Positions 43,197 through 52,992 of a stretch of DNA of 64,000 nt are shown here, one piece after another. Source of the stretch: Pectobacterium actinidiae (GTDB taxonomy: Bacteria > Pseudomonadota > Gammaproteobacteria > Enterobacterales > Enterobacteriaceae). The position numbers were made by a program, and so were the translations under genes. Within the stretch, counting starts at the first letter, position 1; the number at the start of each line of letters is the position of its first letter. The stretch lies in the NCBI RefSeq assembly GCF_000803315.1, contig NZ_JRMH01000001.1:620001-684000 (forward strand), read 5' to 3'. The notes beneath the pieces are model-generated. The model worked only from the letters and a program-made list of their open reading frames with translations. It had not been told where the DNA came from and did no database searches.

Positions 43197-43958
43197 TCAC
43201 AGCACGGTTGAGAAAAAGGCCTGCGTGCGGCGGTTCTGTGGGGCGTCCAGCACCTGTCTGGCTGGGCCGGTTTCGACAATTCGACCGTTTTCCATAAACA
43301 CGATGTTATCGGCGATCTCACGGGCGAAGCCGATCTCGTGCGTGACGATGACCATCGTGATACCGGAATGTGCCAGCTTCTTAATGACCTGAAGCACTTC
43401 GCCGACCAGTTCTGGGTCTAATGCCGAAGTGGGTTCATCAAAGAGCATCACCTGCGGATTCATGGCGAGGGCGCGGGCAATCGCGACCCGCTGCTGTTGG
43501 CCGCCAGAAAGCTGGTGCGGCCAATCGTCGGCTTTCTCCGCGAGTCCAACCTGTCGCAGCAGCGAATACGCCTGATCGAGTACCTCCTGCCGTTCGCATT
43601 TTTTGACGCGCAGCGGGGCATCGCTCACGTTTTGCAGCACGGTACGGTGAGGGAACAGGTTAAAGTGCTGAAACACCATACCCATCTTGCTGCGCTGGGC
43701 TGCGACCTGTTTGTCACTCAATTCATAGAGCCGATAGCCTTTCTGCCGATAGCCAACCAGCGTGTCACCAACGCAAATGGTGCCGCCATCGAGTTTTTCC
43801 AGGTGGTTAATACAGCGCAGCAGCGTGGATTTACCTGCACCGGATGGACCCAGAATAGCAGTGACCGATCCAGCCTCCATCTGCAAATCGATGTCATCTA
43901 AAATCAGGTTTCCCGACAGAAATTTACGTACGTTTCGCAGTGTGATGGGCTCACCCAT
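43197..43958 (-). CDS. Polar amino-acid ABC transporter ATPase
   Basis: 253 residues from the ATG at 43958 with an excellent AAGGAAAGGAAACT leader; an earlier start at 43991 is rejected. Walker [11 protein letters not shown]-loop [13 protein letters not shown], signature [14 protein letters not shown], Walker [15 protein letters not shown]. It belongs to the GlnQ/HisP group. An insertion between Walker A and Q-loop ([22 protein letters not shown]) is longer than in GlnQ and resembles opine/lysine-type or cystine-type ATPases. It is the last gene of the operon permease order SBP-permease-ATPase. Confidence 0.88.
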   Translation of the reverse strand: MGEPITLRNVRKFLSGNLILDDIDLQMEAGSVTAILGPSGAGKSTLLRCINHLEKLDGGTICVGDTLVGYRQKGYRLYELSDKQVAAQRSKMGMVFQHFNLFPHRTVLQNVSDAPLRVKKCERQEVLDQAYSLLRQVGLAEKADDWPHQLSGGQQQRVAIARALAMNPQVMLFDEPTSALDPELVGEVLQVIKKLAHSGITMVIVTHEIGFAREIADNIVFMENGRIVETGPARQVLDAPQNRRTQAFFSTVL

Positions 43959-44011
43959 AGTTTCCTTTCCTTCATCATTGATTGAGATCACGACTTTGGT
44001 CGCCCGCCGAT

Positions 44012-44956
44012 TCAGGTGCCAGGGGACTCGCTGGGCTGTTGCCGGTTTGCTGGCTGGGTGAGTTGGGTAAGCCTTGCAGCGCGTGGTTTACGGCTTCTGC
44101 CTGGCTTGCTGCGTTTGAGCGTGGAACGGCCGAAATAGCGTTCAACATAGTATTGGCCGACAGACAGCACAGAGGTCAGCAGCAGATACCAGATAGTGGC
44201 AACCAGCAGTAGCGGGATGACTTCATAGGTCCGCTGATAAATGATCTGTGCCGAATACAGCACATCCTGAAGCGAAATCACGGAAACTACCGCCGTGGTT
44301 TTCAGTTGGCCGATGACCTCGTTGCCCGCAGGAGGCAGGATGGCGCGCATCGCCTGCGGCAGAACGGTGTAGAAGAATATTTGCGGTTTACGGTATCCCA
44401 GCGCGCGGGCTGCTTCTAACTGACCGGGGTTGACGCTTTGAATGCCCGCGCGAACGATTTCTGCCGCATAGGCAGACTGGTGCATGACCAGCGCCAGCAC
44501 GGCGGCATTAAACGGGCTGATGAGTGTATTGCCGGGAACGCTGAAAAGTTCGCCAACAAACGGCAGCGAGAGCGAAATCGTTGGGTAGAGTGCCGCGATG
44601 TTATACCAGAGAAACAGTTGCACCAGCGTCGGGACGCCACGGAAGAACCAGGTGTAGCCCCAACTGACCGCCACCAATACGGGGTTGCTGGATAGTCGCA
44701 TCAGCGCCAGTATCGTGCCACCGCCAAAGCCCAACACCACCGAAATGGCGGTCAGTTTCAGCGTCATGATGACGCCCTGAAGAATGGAGTCCTCTGTAAA
44801 ACTGTCCACAACGACCCGCCATTCGAAACGGGGATTGTTCAGCACGGAATGGGCGATAGCGCCTAACAGCAGCAGAACCAGCAGGGCGCTGATCCAGCGC
44901 CCGTAGTGTCGGTTGGCAACGATGTGCAGTTCCTGCTGCGGCGAGGAAGTACTCAT
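44012..44956 (-). CDS. Polar amino-acid ABC transporter permease
   Basis: 314 residues; HisM/GlnP-type permease. About five helices, with the EAA loop QLEAARALGYRKPQIFFYTVLPQAMR. The N terminus has an extra soluble stretch of about 20 residues and the C terminus a basic, proline-rich tail of about 40 residues (KRSKPGRSRKPRAARLTQ...). The start overlaps the binding-protein stop by 4 nt (ATGA). Only one permease is present, so it would act as a homodimer. Confidence 0.88.
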   Translation of the reverse strand: MSTSSPQQELHIVANRHYGRWISALLVLLLLGAIAHSVLNNPRFEWRVVVDSFTEDSILQGVIMTLKLTAISVVLGFGGGTILALMRLSSNPVLVAVSWGYTWFFRGVPTLVQLFLWYNIAALYPTISLSLPFVGELFSVPGNTLISPFNAAVLALVMHQSAYAAEIVRAGIQSVNPGQLEAARALGYRKPQIFFYTVLPQAMRAILPPAGNEVIGQLKTTAVVSVISLQDVLYSAQIIYQRTYEVIPLLLVATIWYLLLTSVLSVGQYYVERYFGRSTLKRSKPGRSRKPRAARLTQLTQPANRQQPSESPGT

Positions 44957-45849
44957 CCGAAGATCTCTGCGTTACGTTTCGCTTCGGGGACTGCGCCGTA
45001 GCCGATGTCCCATTTATCCAAAATCTTCTGGTAGGTGCCATCTTTAATCAGCGAATTCAGCGCCGCCTGAACCGCGTCTTCCAGAGCCGAGTCTTTAGGG
45101 AACGCAATGGAAACTGGCGCATCGTTAACGGCGATATCACCGCTGATGGTCAGCCGTTTTACCTGACTCACCTGGTAGCGTAGTCCTTCATAAGGGCCGA
45201 AGAACAACGGTACGCGCCCGCTGATCACCGCCTGTACGCCAGACGGACGATCTGGGAAGATCGCGATTTTGATCGCGTCTTTCTGCTCTGCGACACACTG
45301 CTTGTCGGCTTCCTGTAAACGCAATAGCTGAGTGGTACCGGCTCCCGCCCCAACTTCTTTCCCGCACAGCACGCTGAGGGAGGTAAAAGGCGCGACGTTA
45401 GCGTCTTTCAGGGAAATGATGGCCAGTTTTGACGCGTTGAAATAGCCGATGAAATCGATTTGCTCAAGGCGCTTTGGCGTCGCATTGATATTCGACAGCG
45501 CCACATCGTAACGGCCTGATTTCAGACCGGGGATTATGTTGTCGAACCCGCCGGTATCGTTCCAGTTCACCGACACGCCCAACCGGTCGCCAATCGCATT
45601 CATGATATCGATCTCGCGGCCTGCCAGCGTTTTATTATCTTCCTGATAAAAGGTGGTTGGTGGCGTATTGGGGTTGGTGCCCGCAACGATAAAGCCTTTT
45701 TGCAGGACGGCCTCTGGCACTTTGGCTTTTAAGGCCGCATCGGACTGAACCTGAAAGGTGCGAGTGGTGGGGACATTTTGATCGGCAGAAAAGGCCGGCG
45801 GCAATACGCCAAGCATAAGTAACGGAAAGGCAAGCAGAGTTTTTTTCAT
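44953..45849 (-). CDS. Polar amino-acid ABC transporter substrate-binding protein
   Basis: 298 residues, signal peptide MKKTLLAFPLLMLGVLPPAF with cleavage after FSA near 22. Type-3 solute-binding protein: KGFIVAGTNPNTPPTTFYQEDNKTLAGREIDIMNAIGDRLG and DVALSNINATPKRLEQIDFIGYF are typical. The insertion VLCGKEVGAGAGTTQLLRLQEADKQC has two cysteines about 27 residues apart that may form a disulphide. The first gene of a three-gene operon. The ligand is not predictable. Confidence 0.88.
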   Translation of the reverse strand: MKKTLLAFPLLMLGVLPPAFSADQNVPTTRTFQVQSDAALKAKVPEAVLQKGFIVAGTNPNTPPTTFYQEDNKTLAGREIDIMNAIGDRLGVSVNWNDTGGFDNIIPGLKSGRYDVALSNINATPKRLEQIDFIGYFNASKLAIISLKDANVAPFTSLSVLCGKEVGAGAGTTQLLRLQEADKQCVAEQKDAIKIAIFPDRPSGVQAVISGRVPLFFGPYEGLRYQVSQVKRLTISGDIAVNDAPVSIAFPKDSALEDAVQAALNSLIKDGTYQKILDKWDIGYGAVPEAKRNAEIFG

Positions 45850-46261
45850 TGTTTTTACCTGGGTTAACTAACATGCCTTTCTTCATAAGACATGAAAAAA
45901 TAAATGGGTTTTTCTTATCAAAAGAAAAGGGCTTATGCGGTATGTGATTTGCCAAACGGCATTTTTTGACACCTTTTCTCTTTTAATCGTCAGGGTAAAA
46001 CAGGACAAATAAAAAAAGGTTATAAGTTATAAGCGAGCGATTTTGTTACTTTTGTTATTGGATTACGGGAGTGTGAAATGGGTTTTTTACTATGATAAAC
46101 ATAACGATAGCGTTTATTTCGTTATTAGCTTGACTGGGTTGAATGCTAAAGAATAAATATCGAAAAGCAAAGGCAATCAGAACATATACCCGAAAAGGGA
46201 CCGGTGATAATGGCAGAAATCTTGCCCAATAGCGGCGTTTCGCCTGGCTATTGGGAAGGGG
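45850..46261. other. Intergenic region, promoter of amino-acid ABC operon and end of bgl operon
   Basis: AT-rich, about 410 bp. It contains the hairpin at 46224-46256 after bglG and the promoter for the binding-protein gene. No further gene or clear regulator site is seen. Confidence 0.45.
46224..46256 (-). terminator. Hairpin at the end of the bgl operon
   Basis: CCCAATAGC and GCTATTGGG arms extended by GGCG/CGCC form a strong stem 5 nt past the bglG stop. The T run is poor. Confidence 0.65.
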
Positions 46262-47113
46262 TTATTTTTCCGGTGTGATGCGGACGATATGAATAATCAG
46301 GTACAGCATTTCATCGTTAGAAATGTCGATGTTGAGCAGGTTGTGAATATAGTCTTTGATCAGTCGACTGCATTTATAGGCATCAGGGTATTCTTTGGTG
46401 ACCTGCTCAAAAATAAAGTCATCATTTGAATGGATCAGGCTATTTTCCAACAGACGTTGAATAAAGAATTGCATATGCGTCAGGAAGCGGGAGTAGTTAA
46501 TCGACTCTTTATCAATCACGATATGGAAGTTGTACTGGATGATATTAAAGATATCTTTCAGCATCTTGACCGACTGGAGCGTGTTTTCCATATTCTGGAC
46601 GTCGGTTTGGGCATTGACTAAATGAAACGCGATATTGCCTGCTTCCTCTTCGGGTAATTCCAGCTTCATCTGTTGGTTAATGTCGTTGAGCGCCCGCGAG
46701 GCAATCGCGAATTCCTGCGGATAAAACCGCTTTACCTCATAAAGCAGACGATTTTGTATGCTGATGCCTTTGCGATAGCGCGCAATCGCAAAGCTGATAT
46801 GGTCGATCAGCGTAAAAAAGACCTGTTCGCTCAAGCGACCATGAAGCTGCCGGTTCGCATCATCAATAATCTTATTCACGATGTGAACATATTCTTCCCC
46901 AACGTGCTCAATCAGACGAGCAAATTCGCGTGGCGATGTACCATCCTTGAGAATAAAGGTCTTCTCAATTTTGGCCGGATCGAGAATATCCCCGGTCTTG
47001 CTGTTAAAGCCGATTCCTTTCCCCATAACAATGATTTCGTTGTTATCTGCATCGGAAGATAACACCAGGCTATTGTTCAGTATTTTTATTGCTTTTATCG
47101 GTTCAGCCATCAT
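46262..47113 (-). CDS. bglG: BglG-family transcriptional antiterminator
   Basis: About 283 residues from the ATG at 47113 (47110 also possible); the frame is open to 47164 but the N terminus there is not family-like. CAT RNA-binding domain: AIKILNNSLVLSSDADNNEIIVMGKGIGF (residues 8-36). PRD1 and PRD2 carry conserved histidines, for example in LIEHVGEEY, LIDHISFAI, IAFHLVNAQ and THMQFF. Unphosphorylated or EIIB-controlled BglG dimers bind the RAT sequence at 50757-50786 and prevent termination. It lies last in the operon, unlike the E. coli bglG-F-B order. Confidence 0.93.
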   Translation of the reverse strand: MMAEPIKAIKILNNSLVLSSDADNNEIIVMGKGIGFNSKTGDILDPAKIEKTFILKDGTSPREFARLIEHVGEEYVHIVNKIIDDANRQLHGRLSEQVFFTLIDHISFAIARYRKGISIQNRLLYEVKRFYPQEFAIASRALNDINQQMKLELPEEEAGNIAFHLVNAQTDVQNMENTLQSVKMLKDIFNIIQYNFHIVIDKESINYSRFLTHMQFFIQRLLENSLIHSNDDFIFEQVTKEYPDAYKCSRLIKDYIHNLLNIDISNDEMLYLIIHIVRITPEK

Positions 47114-47164
47114 GCGTTTCTTGAGTGATTCAGTGGGAAAGCCAGTGAGATAAGCCTGCTTCAT

Positions 47165-47211
47165 GATGTGTCACGTTGCGGGAAAATAGGCTTCCTGCAA
47201 CGTGACACATC
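47165..47211. other. Strong hairpin between bglA and bglG
   Basis: Arms of 20 nt pair at 19 positions (GATGTGTCACGTTGCGGGAA on the left) with a 7-nt loop. No T run follows. It lies in the leader of bglG and would be a very stable structure in the bgl mRNA. Confidence 0.75.
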
Positions 47212-47259
47212 CGGCGTCGTACTTATCCCCGTTTTAACAACGTGTACTGGATATCTGTA

Positions 47260-48687
47260 TCACGGGACGCTGGGAAATAAGCGCGCTCCATTTGATTCTA
47301 TGACACCTTGATACCAGTAAAAACTTTTCTTTTTGATGCGGCGCAGATCTTTCAGATCGAATTCGTCACGGTTCACGTAAATAAACCCGTAGCGTTTACC
47401 GTAGCCCTGATGGGTGCTGACCACATCGATCGCCGACCACGGACAATAGCCAATAAGATCAACGCCATCGCTGATGGCGAGCTGCATCTGTTCAATATGG
47501 CGAGCAATAAAATCGATGCGATATTGATCGTCGATTGTACCGTCGGCCTCAAGCTTATCCGGCGCGCCCATGCCGTTTTCCGTAATCAGGAGCGGCAGAT
47601 GATAGCGCTCGTAGGTTTTCCGCAGTGTTAAGCGTAAGCCAATAGGATCGATCACCCAGCCATAAGGCGTTTTATCAACGTGCGGGTTTTCCGCTGCGCG
47701 ATAGACGCCGGGTTCGCCCAGCATGATTTGCTGATCGCCCGCGCGGGCGCTGACATCCGACGCATCGCCTTTGCTGGCGGCAATGGTGGCGGTGGAGTAG
47801 TAGTTGATCGCCACGTAGTCGGGCTTTCCTGACTGTAGGATATCGTCATCGCCGGGTAATTTTTCCGGTGCCAGACCGCGATCTTCCAGATAACGCCAGG
47901 CCAGCGCGTTGTAGCGGCCATGCACGGCAACATCCAGAAAACTCCAACAGCGCAGCGTTTCCCAGTTGTGTGCGGCGATAGCATCTTCCGGTTTGCTGGT
48001 GGCCTGATACATAGACGTGGTGTTGATCGCCGGACCAATCAGGCCATTGGGCGCGAGTTCGTGACACAAGGCCATGACCTGAGCCTGCGCCAACATCATG
48101 TGGTGGTTTTGCTGATATAGCACTTTTTTAGACGGTAAAACTCCACCTTCCGGCAGGCCAATCGCGCCGGGATGCAGAATCATGGTGTTCTGCTCATTGA
48201 TTGTCAGCCAATATTTTACCTTATCGCCGAAATGCGTAAACAGCGTGCGGGCGTAGTGAACAAAGGCATCAATCGTGGCGCGATTCTGCCAGCCGCCTTG
48301 TTCTTCAAGGCAATAAGGCAAGTCGAAATGGTAGAGCGTGACGACTGGTTCGATATTGTGCGCGTTCAACTCATCAATCAGATTGTTGTAAAACGCGATA
48401 CCCAGCGGATTGATGGCACCAGTGCCATCGGGAAGAATACGTGTCCAGGCGATAGAGAAGCGATAGGCCTTTAAGCCCAGCTCCGCGAAAAGCTGCACAT
48501 CTTCTTTAAACCGATGGTAGTGATCGCTGGCGACGGTGAAGTCGGCAGTGTTTTCCGGGTGCTGGCATTGATCAATGATCGACGGGCTTTTCCCATCGGC
48601 CTGCCAGCCACCTTCTACCTGATAAGCCGACGTCGACGCTCCCCACAGAAAACCTGCCGGGAAGTGTTTTTGCTGTTGATAGTGCAT
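47260..48687 (-). CDS. bglA: 6-phospho-beta-glucosidase (GH1)
   Basis: 475 residues from the ATG at 48687 (family-like start, HFPAGFLWGASTSAYQVEGG). Acid/base Glu is in LTINEQNT near 170 and nucleophile Glu in LLITENGMGAPD near 375. KKSFYWYQGVIESNG at the C terminus contains the residues that bind the 6-phosphate. It splits phosphorylated beta-glucosides (arbutin, salicin, cellobiose) delivered by BglF. It lies 64 bp downstream of bglF. A strong hairpin (48713-48743) separates them. Confidence 0.94.
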   Translation of the reverse strand: MHYQQQKHFPAGFLWGASTSAYQVEGGWQADGKSPSIIDQCQHPENTADFTVASDHYHRFKEDVQLFAELGLKAYRFSIAWTRILPDGTGAINPLGIAFYNNLIDELNAHNIEPVVTLYHFDLPYCLEEQGGWQNRATIDAFVHYARTLFTHFGDKVKYWLTINEQNTMILHPGAIGLPEGGVLPSKKVLYQQNHHMMLAQAQVMALCHELAPNGLIGPAINTTSMYQATSKPEDAIAAHNWETLRCWSFLDVAVHGRYNALAWRYLEDRGLAPEKLPGDDDILQSGKPDYVAINYYSTATIAASKGDASDVSARAGDQQIMLGEPGVYRAAENPHVDKTPYGWVIDPIGLRLTLRKTYERYHLPLLITENGMGAPDKLEADGTIDDQYRIDFIARHIEQMQLAISDGVDLIGYCPWSAIDVVSTHQGYGKRYGFIYVNRDEFDLKDLRRIKKKSFYWYQGVIESNGARLFPSVP

Positions 48688-48712
48688 ATTTTTCTCACAT
48701 ACAGGGAGACTG

Positions 48713-48743
48713 AAAAGCATTGGGCAGGGTGCCCAATGCTTTT
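48713..48743. other. Hairpin between bglF and bglA
   Basis: Perfect 13-bp arms AAAAGCATTGGGC and GCCCAATGCTTTT with loop AGGGT. On the minus strand the right arm is followed by CAGTC, not T, so read-through is expected and the structure may set mRNA stability. Confidence 0.75.
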
Positions 48744-48751
48744 ATGGATCG

Positions 48752-50668
48752 TCAGGCATTCACTTTAATGATGGTATCCATCGGGGCGATCGGCTGTGGT
48801 GCGGTGCAGACGACGCTGGCGTACTCATCGCTATTGATAATCACGACTGGCGTAACCGGGTCATAACCCAGACGCGTGATTTCATGCAGATCGAAGCTAA
48901 TTAGCCTGTCGCCAGCGATGACACGGTCGCCCGGTTTGATATAGCCGGTAAAGTGCTTGCCGTTGAGGTTCACCGTGTCCAGACCGACGTGAATCAGCAA
49001 TTCCAAACCGTTGTCAGCCCGGATGCCGATGGCGTGTTTAGACTCAAGGAACGTGATGATTTCGCCACTGACTGGCGCGACCACTTCACCGTTGTCAGGA
49101 ATAATCGCCACGCCTTGCCCCAGTAATCCCTGTGAGAATACGTCATCGTTGATGTCGCTCAGCGCGACCAATTTGCCGGACAGGGGACTCATAATCGCTT
49201 GCTGTTCCGCGTGGCCTTCTGCGGCCTGCGTTTTTTGCGCGGTATCGGCTACCGGTGCGGCTTGACGTTGGTTTGCCTGAGCCGAGTCGGTTTGGGCACT
49301 GTCCGTTTCATCCACTGGATCGTCGAATCCCATGATCCAGGTGAGAGCAAACGTGACGACAATCGCAATGGCGCAGGTGATCAGCGCATGGACGATGTTC
49401 ATCGGGTTTTCACCAATGAAAGCAGGCAGCGCTGCCAGCCCCGGCGAGACGAAGGCGTAGCGAACCAGCCCAGCCAGCCCGGCATAAATCCCCGCACAGC
49501 CCCCACCAATCATGGCGGCAATCAGCGGTTTCTTCAGTTTCAGCGTCACCCCGTACAGAGAAGGTTCGGTGATACCCAGCAGCGCGGTGAAGCCCGCCGA
49601 AGAAGCCAGCTGTTTCAGATTCTTGTTCTTGGTTTTAAACGCGACGCACAGTGTGGCGGCACCCTGAGCAATGTTGGAAGCCAGCATACCGGGCCCGTTG
49701 ATCATTTCGAAGCCGTTATGGGTAAGCTGTGAGGTGGCAATCGGCGTCATCGCCCAGGCCGTACCGGTGATCACCAGGAACGGTTGCAGGCCACCCATCA
49801 GCATCGGGATTAACCAGCTTGCCTTGCCGTCAATGATGGCCGCGCCGCTGGCGACCAGATCGTTGAGGAAAATACCGAAAGGCCCAATCACCACTAACGC
49901 CAATGGCGCGGTAAACAGCAGTACGATCATCGGTTTGGTGAAGAAGGTGATCATCGATGGCGAGACTTTTTCAGCGAATCTCTCGATGTAAGACATGATC
50001 CACACGGTGAGAATGATCGGTAACACCGATCCGGCATAGTCCGCTAGCCGTACCGGAATACCGATAAAGCTGATTGGCCCGCCTGATGCTAACAGCTGAG
50101 CCAGATTCGGGTGCAGCAGTGCGCCAGCAATTGTCATCGCCAGAATCGGGTTACAGGCGAACTTGATGGAGGCACCGTAAGCCAGCAGCACGGGCAGGAA
50201 GAAAAAGGCCGCATCGGAGATGGTATCCAGCAAGCGATAGGTCGTGCTGTCGGCAGAAATTAAACCAGTCAGCTTGAGGATTGCCAGCAGTGCTTTGATC
50301 ATCCCTGCGCCGGTAATTGCTGGAATGACGGGGGTAAAGGTGGTGGAAATCACGCTGATGATTTGCGTGAAAATGCCGCCTTTTTTCTGCTGCTTGTTGC
50401 CAGCATTGCGCTGGCTGTTCATCTCGCCAATCTCATTCAAAATCGCCCGGTAGGTGACTTGAACGTCGTTGCCGATCACCACCTGAAACTGGCCGCCGCG
50501 ATCGACCACGCTGATGACGCCGGGAAGTTTAGCAATCGCCTCTACCTGTACGGCATGGCTGTCGTTGAACTCGAAACGTAAACGGGTGGCGCAGTGGGTC
50601 AGTTTGCTGATGTTCTGCTTGCCGCCGCTCAACGCGAGGATGTCGACTCCAAGTTTTTGATAATTCAT
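48752..50668 (-). CDS. bglF: Beta-glucoside PTS transporter, EIIBCA
   Basis: 638 residues from the ATG at 50668 (AGGGTAAAACT upstream). Order B-C-A: EIIB with phospho-Cys26 in THCATRLRF; EIIC membrane domain, about residues 100-460; a Gln/Ala-rich linker; EIIA of the glucose type with the phospho-His in LELLIHVGLDTVNLNG near 555. It imports and phosphorylates beta-glucosides and also phosphorylates BglG to switch it off without substrate. It heads the bgl operon. Confidence 0.95.
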   Translation of the reverse strand: MNYQKLGVDILALSGGKQNISKLTHCATRLRFEFNDSHAVQVEAIAKLPGVISVVDRGGQFQVVIGNDVQVTYRAILNEIGEMNSQRNAGNKQQKKGGIFTQIISVISTTFTPVIPAITGAGMIKALLAILKLTGLISADSTTYRLLDTISDAAFFFLPVLLAYGASIKFACNPILAMTIAGALLHPNLAQLLASGGPISFIGIPVRLADYAGSVLPIILTVWIMSYIERFAEKVSPSMITFFTKPMIVLLFTAPLALVVIGPFGIFLNDLVASGAAIIDGKASWLIPMLMGGLQPFLVITGTAWAMTPIATSQLTHNGFEMINGPGMLASNIAQGAATLCVAFKTKNKNLKQLASSAGFTALLGITEPSLYGVTLKLKKPLIAAMIGGGCAGIYAGLAGLVRYAFVSPGLAALPAFIGENPMNIVHALITCAIAIVVTFALTWIMGFDDPVDETDSAQTDSAQANQRQAAPVADTAQKTQAAEGHAEQQAIMSPLSGKLVALSDINDDVFSQGLLGQGVAIIPDNGEVVAPVSGEIITFLESKHAIGIRADNGLELLIHVGLDTVNLNGKHFTGYIKPGDRVIAGDRLISFDLHEITRLGYDPVTPVVIINSDEYASVVCTAPQPIAPMDTIIKVNA

Positions 50669-50699
50669 AGTTTTACCCTGTGTTGACGCCAATTAGGCC

Positions 50700-50763
50700 A
50701 AAAAAAAAGACCAAAATAAAAATGCACCTCTTAAAAAGAGGAAATGCATTTTTACTTTGGTCT
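50700..50763 (-). terminator. Leader terminator of the bgl operon
   Basis: Minus strand: AAGACCAAAGTAAAAATGCA pairs with a TGCATTTTTATTTTGGTCTT-like arm over nearly 25 bp, followed by nine T. It sits between the promoter and bglF and is overlapped at its 5' edge by the RAT. Confidence 0.92.
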
Positions 50764-50786
50764 TGCCTGCCGAAGCAGTAGCACGC
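50757..50786 (-). promoter_or_regulatory. RAT (ribonucleic antiterminator) for BglG
   Basis: The minus strand reads GCGTGCTACTGCTTCGGCAG followed by GCAAGACCAA. This shows the RAT pattern (GnTTACTGC...GCAGGCAAAACC) and its 3' end forms the start of the terminator stem. BglG binding would prevent the terminator. Confidence 0.9.
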
Positions 50787-50876
50787 CGCGATAAAAATAG
50801 GCTGGTGCAACTTGTGGTGTTGCGCCGCAATATCAGCATGCGGCGCTGGAGTCATGCAATGTACTCAGGTGAATTA

Positions 50877-50892
50877 ATTGATCTTGATCACA
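50877..50892 (-). promoter_or_regulatory. CRP-binding site for bglF
   Basis: TGTGATCAAGATCAAT on the minus strand fits TGTGA-N6-TCACA with two mismatches, about 90 bp upstream of the RAT. Confidence 0.6.
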
Positions 50893-50982
50893 AACAATAG
50901 CGCGGTTTGCGATCCTTTTGCGCACGGTATCGCAGTCTGCTATCGGTGTTTTACTGCATCGTCAATTTACCGAACCGCCGCT

Positions 50983-52977
50983 TTACTTCAGCAGCGCCTG
51001 CGCTTTTTCGACCACATTATCGACGGTGAAGCCGAATTCTTCGAACAGCAGTTCAGCCGGAGCCGATTCGCCGAAGCTCGTCATGCCGACAATCGCACCG
51101 TTCAGGCCGACGTACTTGAACCAGTAGTCTGCAATACCCGCTTCAATCGCCACGCGTGCCGATACCGCTTTCGGCAGCACCGCTTCACGGTAGGCCGCAT
51201 CCTGCTTGTCAAACGTATCCGTTGACGGCATGGATACCACGCGTACCTTGCGGCCTGCGGTAGTCAGCTTGTCATACGCACCGACAGCCAGCTCGACTTC
51301 AGAGCCGGTGGCGATCAGGATCAGCTCAGGCTGGCCGTCGCTGTCTTTCAGCACGTAACCGCCTTTCGCCACGTTCGCCAGCTGTTCAGCCGTACGTGAC
51401 TGCTGTGCCAGATTCTGACGAGACAGGATCAGCGACGTAGGGCCGTCCTGACGCTCAATGGCGTATTTCCACGCCACCGCGGTTTCTACCTGATCCGCCG
51501 GACGCCAGTTGCTCATGTTCGGCGTCACGCGCAGGCTGGCCAGCTGTTCAACTGGCTGGTGTGTCGGGCCGTCTTCGCCCAGACCGATAGAGTCGTGGGT
51601 GTAAACGTAGATGCTGCGGATTTTCATCAGTGCAGCCATACGCACCGCATTACGCGCATATTCCACAAACATCAGGAAGGTCGCGGTGTACGGCACAAAA
51701 CCACCGTGCAGCGCAATCCCGTTGGCAATCGCCGTCATGCCGAATTCGCGCACGCCGTAGTGGATATAGTTGCCCGCGTGGTCTTTATCCAGCGAGACCG
51801 AGCCGGACCAGATGGTCAGGTTGCTCGGTGCCAGGTCGGCAGAGCCGCCCAGGAATTCCGGCAGCAGTTTGCCGTAGGCTTCCAGCGCGTTCTGTGAGGC
51901 TTTGCGGCTGGCGATTTTCGCCGGATTGGCCTGCAAATCGTCGATAAATTTCTGTGCGTCGGCCTGCCAGTTGGCTGGCAGTTCACCGCTGGTGCGGCGA
52001 GTGAATTCGGCAGCCAGTTCAGGATACGCGCTGGCATAGGCGGCAAACGCCTCATCCCAGGCTGCTTCCTTACGCTGACCGGCCGGTTTCGCATCCCAGG
52101 CAGCATAAATGTCAGCCGGGATATCAAACGGCGCGTGCGTCCAGCCCAGCTGTTCGCGGGAAGCCGCGACTTCCGCCTCACCCAGCGGGGCACCGTGGGA
52201 GTCGTGCGTACCGGCCTTGTTCGGTGAACCGAAGCCAATCACGGTTTTGCACATCAGCAGCGACGGCTTGTCAGTGACAAGCTGAGCTTCGCCGATGGCG
52301 CGTTTGATGGCGTCCGCATCGTGACCGTCCACGCCGCGCACCACGTGCCAGCCGTAGGCTTCAAAGCGGGCCGCAGTATCATCGGTAAACCAGCCTTCAA
52401 CGTGACCGTCGATGGAGATGCCGTTGTCATCATAAAACGCGGTCAGTTTGCCGAGCTTCATGGTGCCGGCCAGCGAACAGACTTCGTGGGAAATCCCTTC
52501 CATCATGCAGCCGTCACCGAGGAAGGTGTAGGTGTGATGATTAACAATCTCGTGGCCCGGACGGTTGAACTGCGCGGCCAGCGTGCGCTCGGCAATCGCC
52601 ATGCCGACCGCGTTGGCAATCCCCTGACCCAGCGGGCCGGTGGTGGTTTCGACGCCGGCGGTGTAGCCGTATTCAGGGTGACCCGGAGTTTTGGAGTGCA
52701 ACTGACGGAAATTTTTCAGTTCTTCAATCGGCAGGTCGTAGCCGGAGAGATGCAGCAGGCTGTAAATCAGCATGGACGCGTGGCCGTTGGACAGCACAAA
52801 GCGGTCGCGGTTGGCCCAGTTAGGGTTGGCCGGATTATGGTTGAGATAATCGCGCCACAGCACTTCGGCGATATCGGCCATGCCCATCGGTGCGCCCGGG
52901 TGACCGGATTTGGCTTTCTGCACCCCATCCATGCTCAGCGCGCGGATAGCATTGGCAAGTTCTTTACGAGAGGACAT
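50983..52977 (-). CDS. tkt: Transketolase
   Basis: 664 residues, full length. TPP-binding motif [38 protein letters not shown], substrate His residues in SGHPGAPMG and [12 protein letters not shown], and [16 protein letters not shown]. It moves C2 units among pentose phosphates. The gene is 15 nt downstream of talA and ends the acid-sugar gene series, like the talA-tktB pair of E. coli. The main housekeeping tktA is presumably elsewhere. Confidence 0.95.
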   Translation of the reverse strand: MSSRKELANAIRALSMDGVQKAKSGHPGAPMGMADIAEVLWRDYLNHNPANPNWANRDRFVLSNGHASMLIYSLLHLSGYDLPIEELKNFRQLHSKTPGHPEYGYTAGVETTTGPLGQGIANAVGMAIAERTLAAQFNRPGHEIVNHHTYTFLGDGCMMEGISHEVCSLAGTMKLGKLTAFYDDNGISIDGHVEGWFTDDTAARFEAYGWHVVRGVDGHDADAIKRAIGEAQLVTDKPSLLMCKTVIGFGSPNKAGTHDSHGAPLGEAEVAASREQLGWTHAPFDIPADIYAAWDAKPAGQRKEAAWDEAFAAYASAYPELAAEFTRRTSGELPANWQADAQKFIDDLQANPAKIASRKASQNALEAYGKLLPEFLGGSADLAPSNLTIWSGSVSLDKDHAGNYIHYGVREFGMTAIANGIALHGGFVPYTATFLMFVEYARNAVRMAALMKIRSIYVYTHDSIGLGEDGPTHQPVEQLASLRVTPNMSNWRPADQVETAVAWKYAIERQDGPTSLILSRQNLAQQSRTAEQLANVAKGGYVLKDSDGQPELILIATGSEVELAVGAYDKLTTAGRKVRVVSMPSTDTFDKQDAAYREAVLPKAVSARVAIEAGIADYWFKYVGLNGAIVGMTSFGESAPAELLFEEFGFTVDNVVEKAQALLK

Positions 52978-52992
52978 GCTTGACTCCAGACG

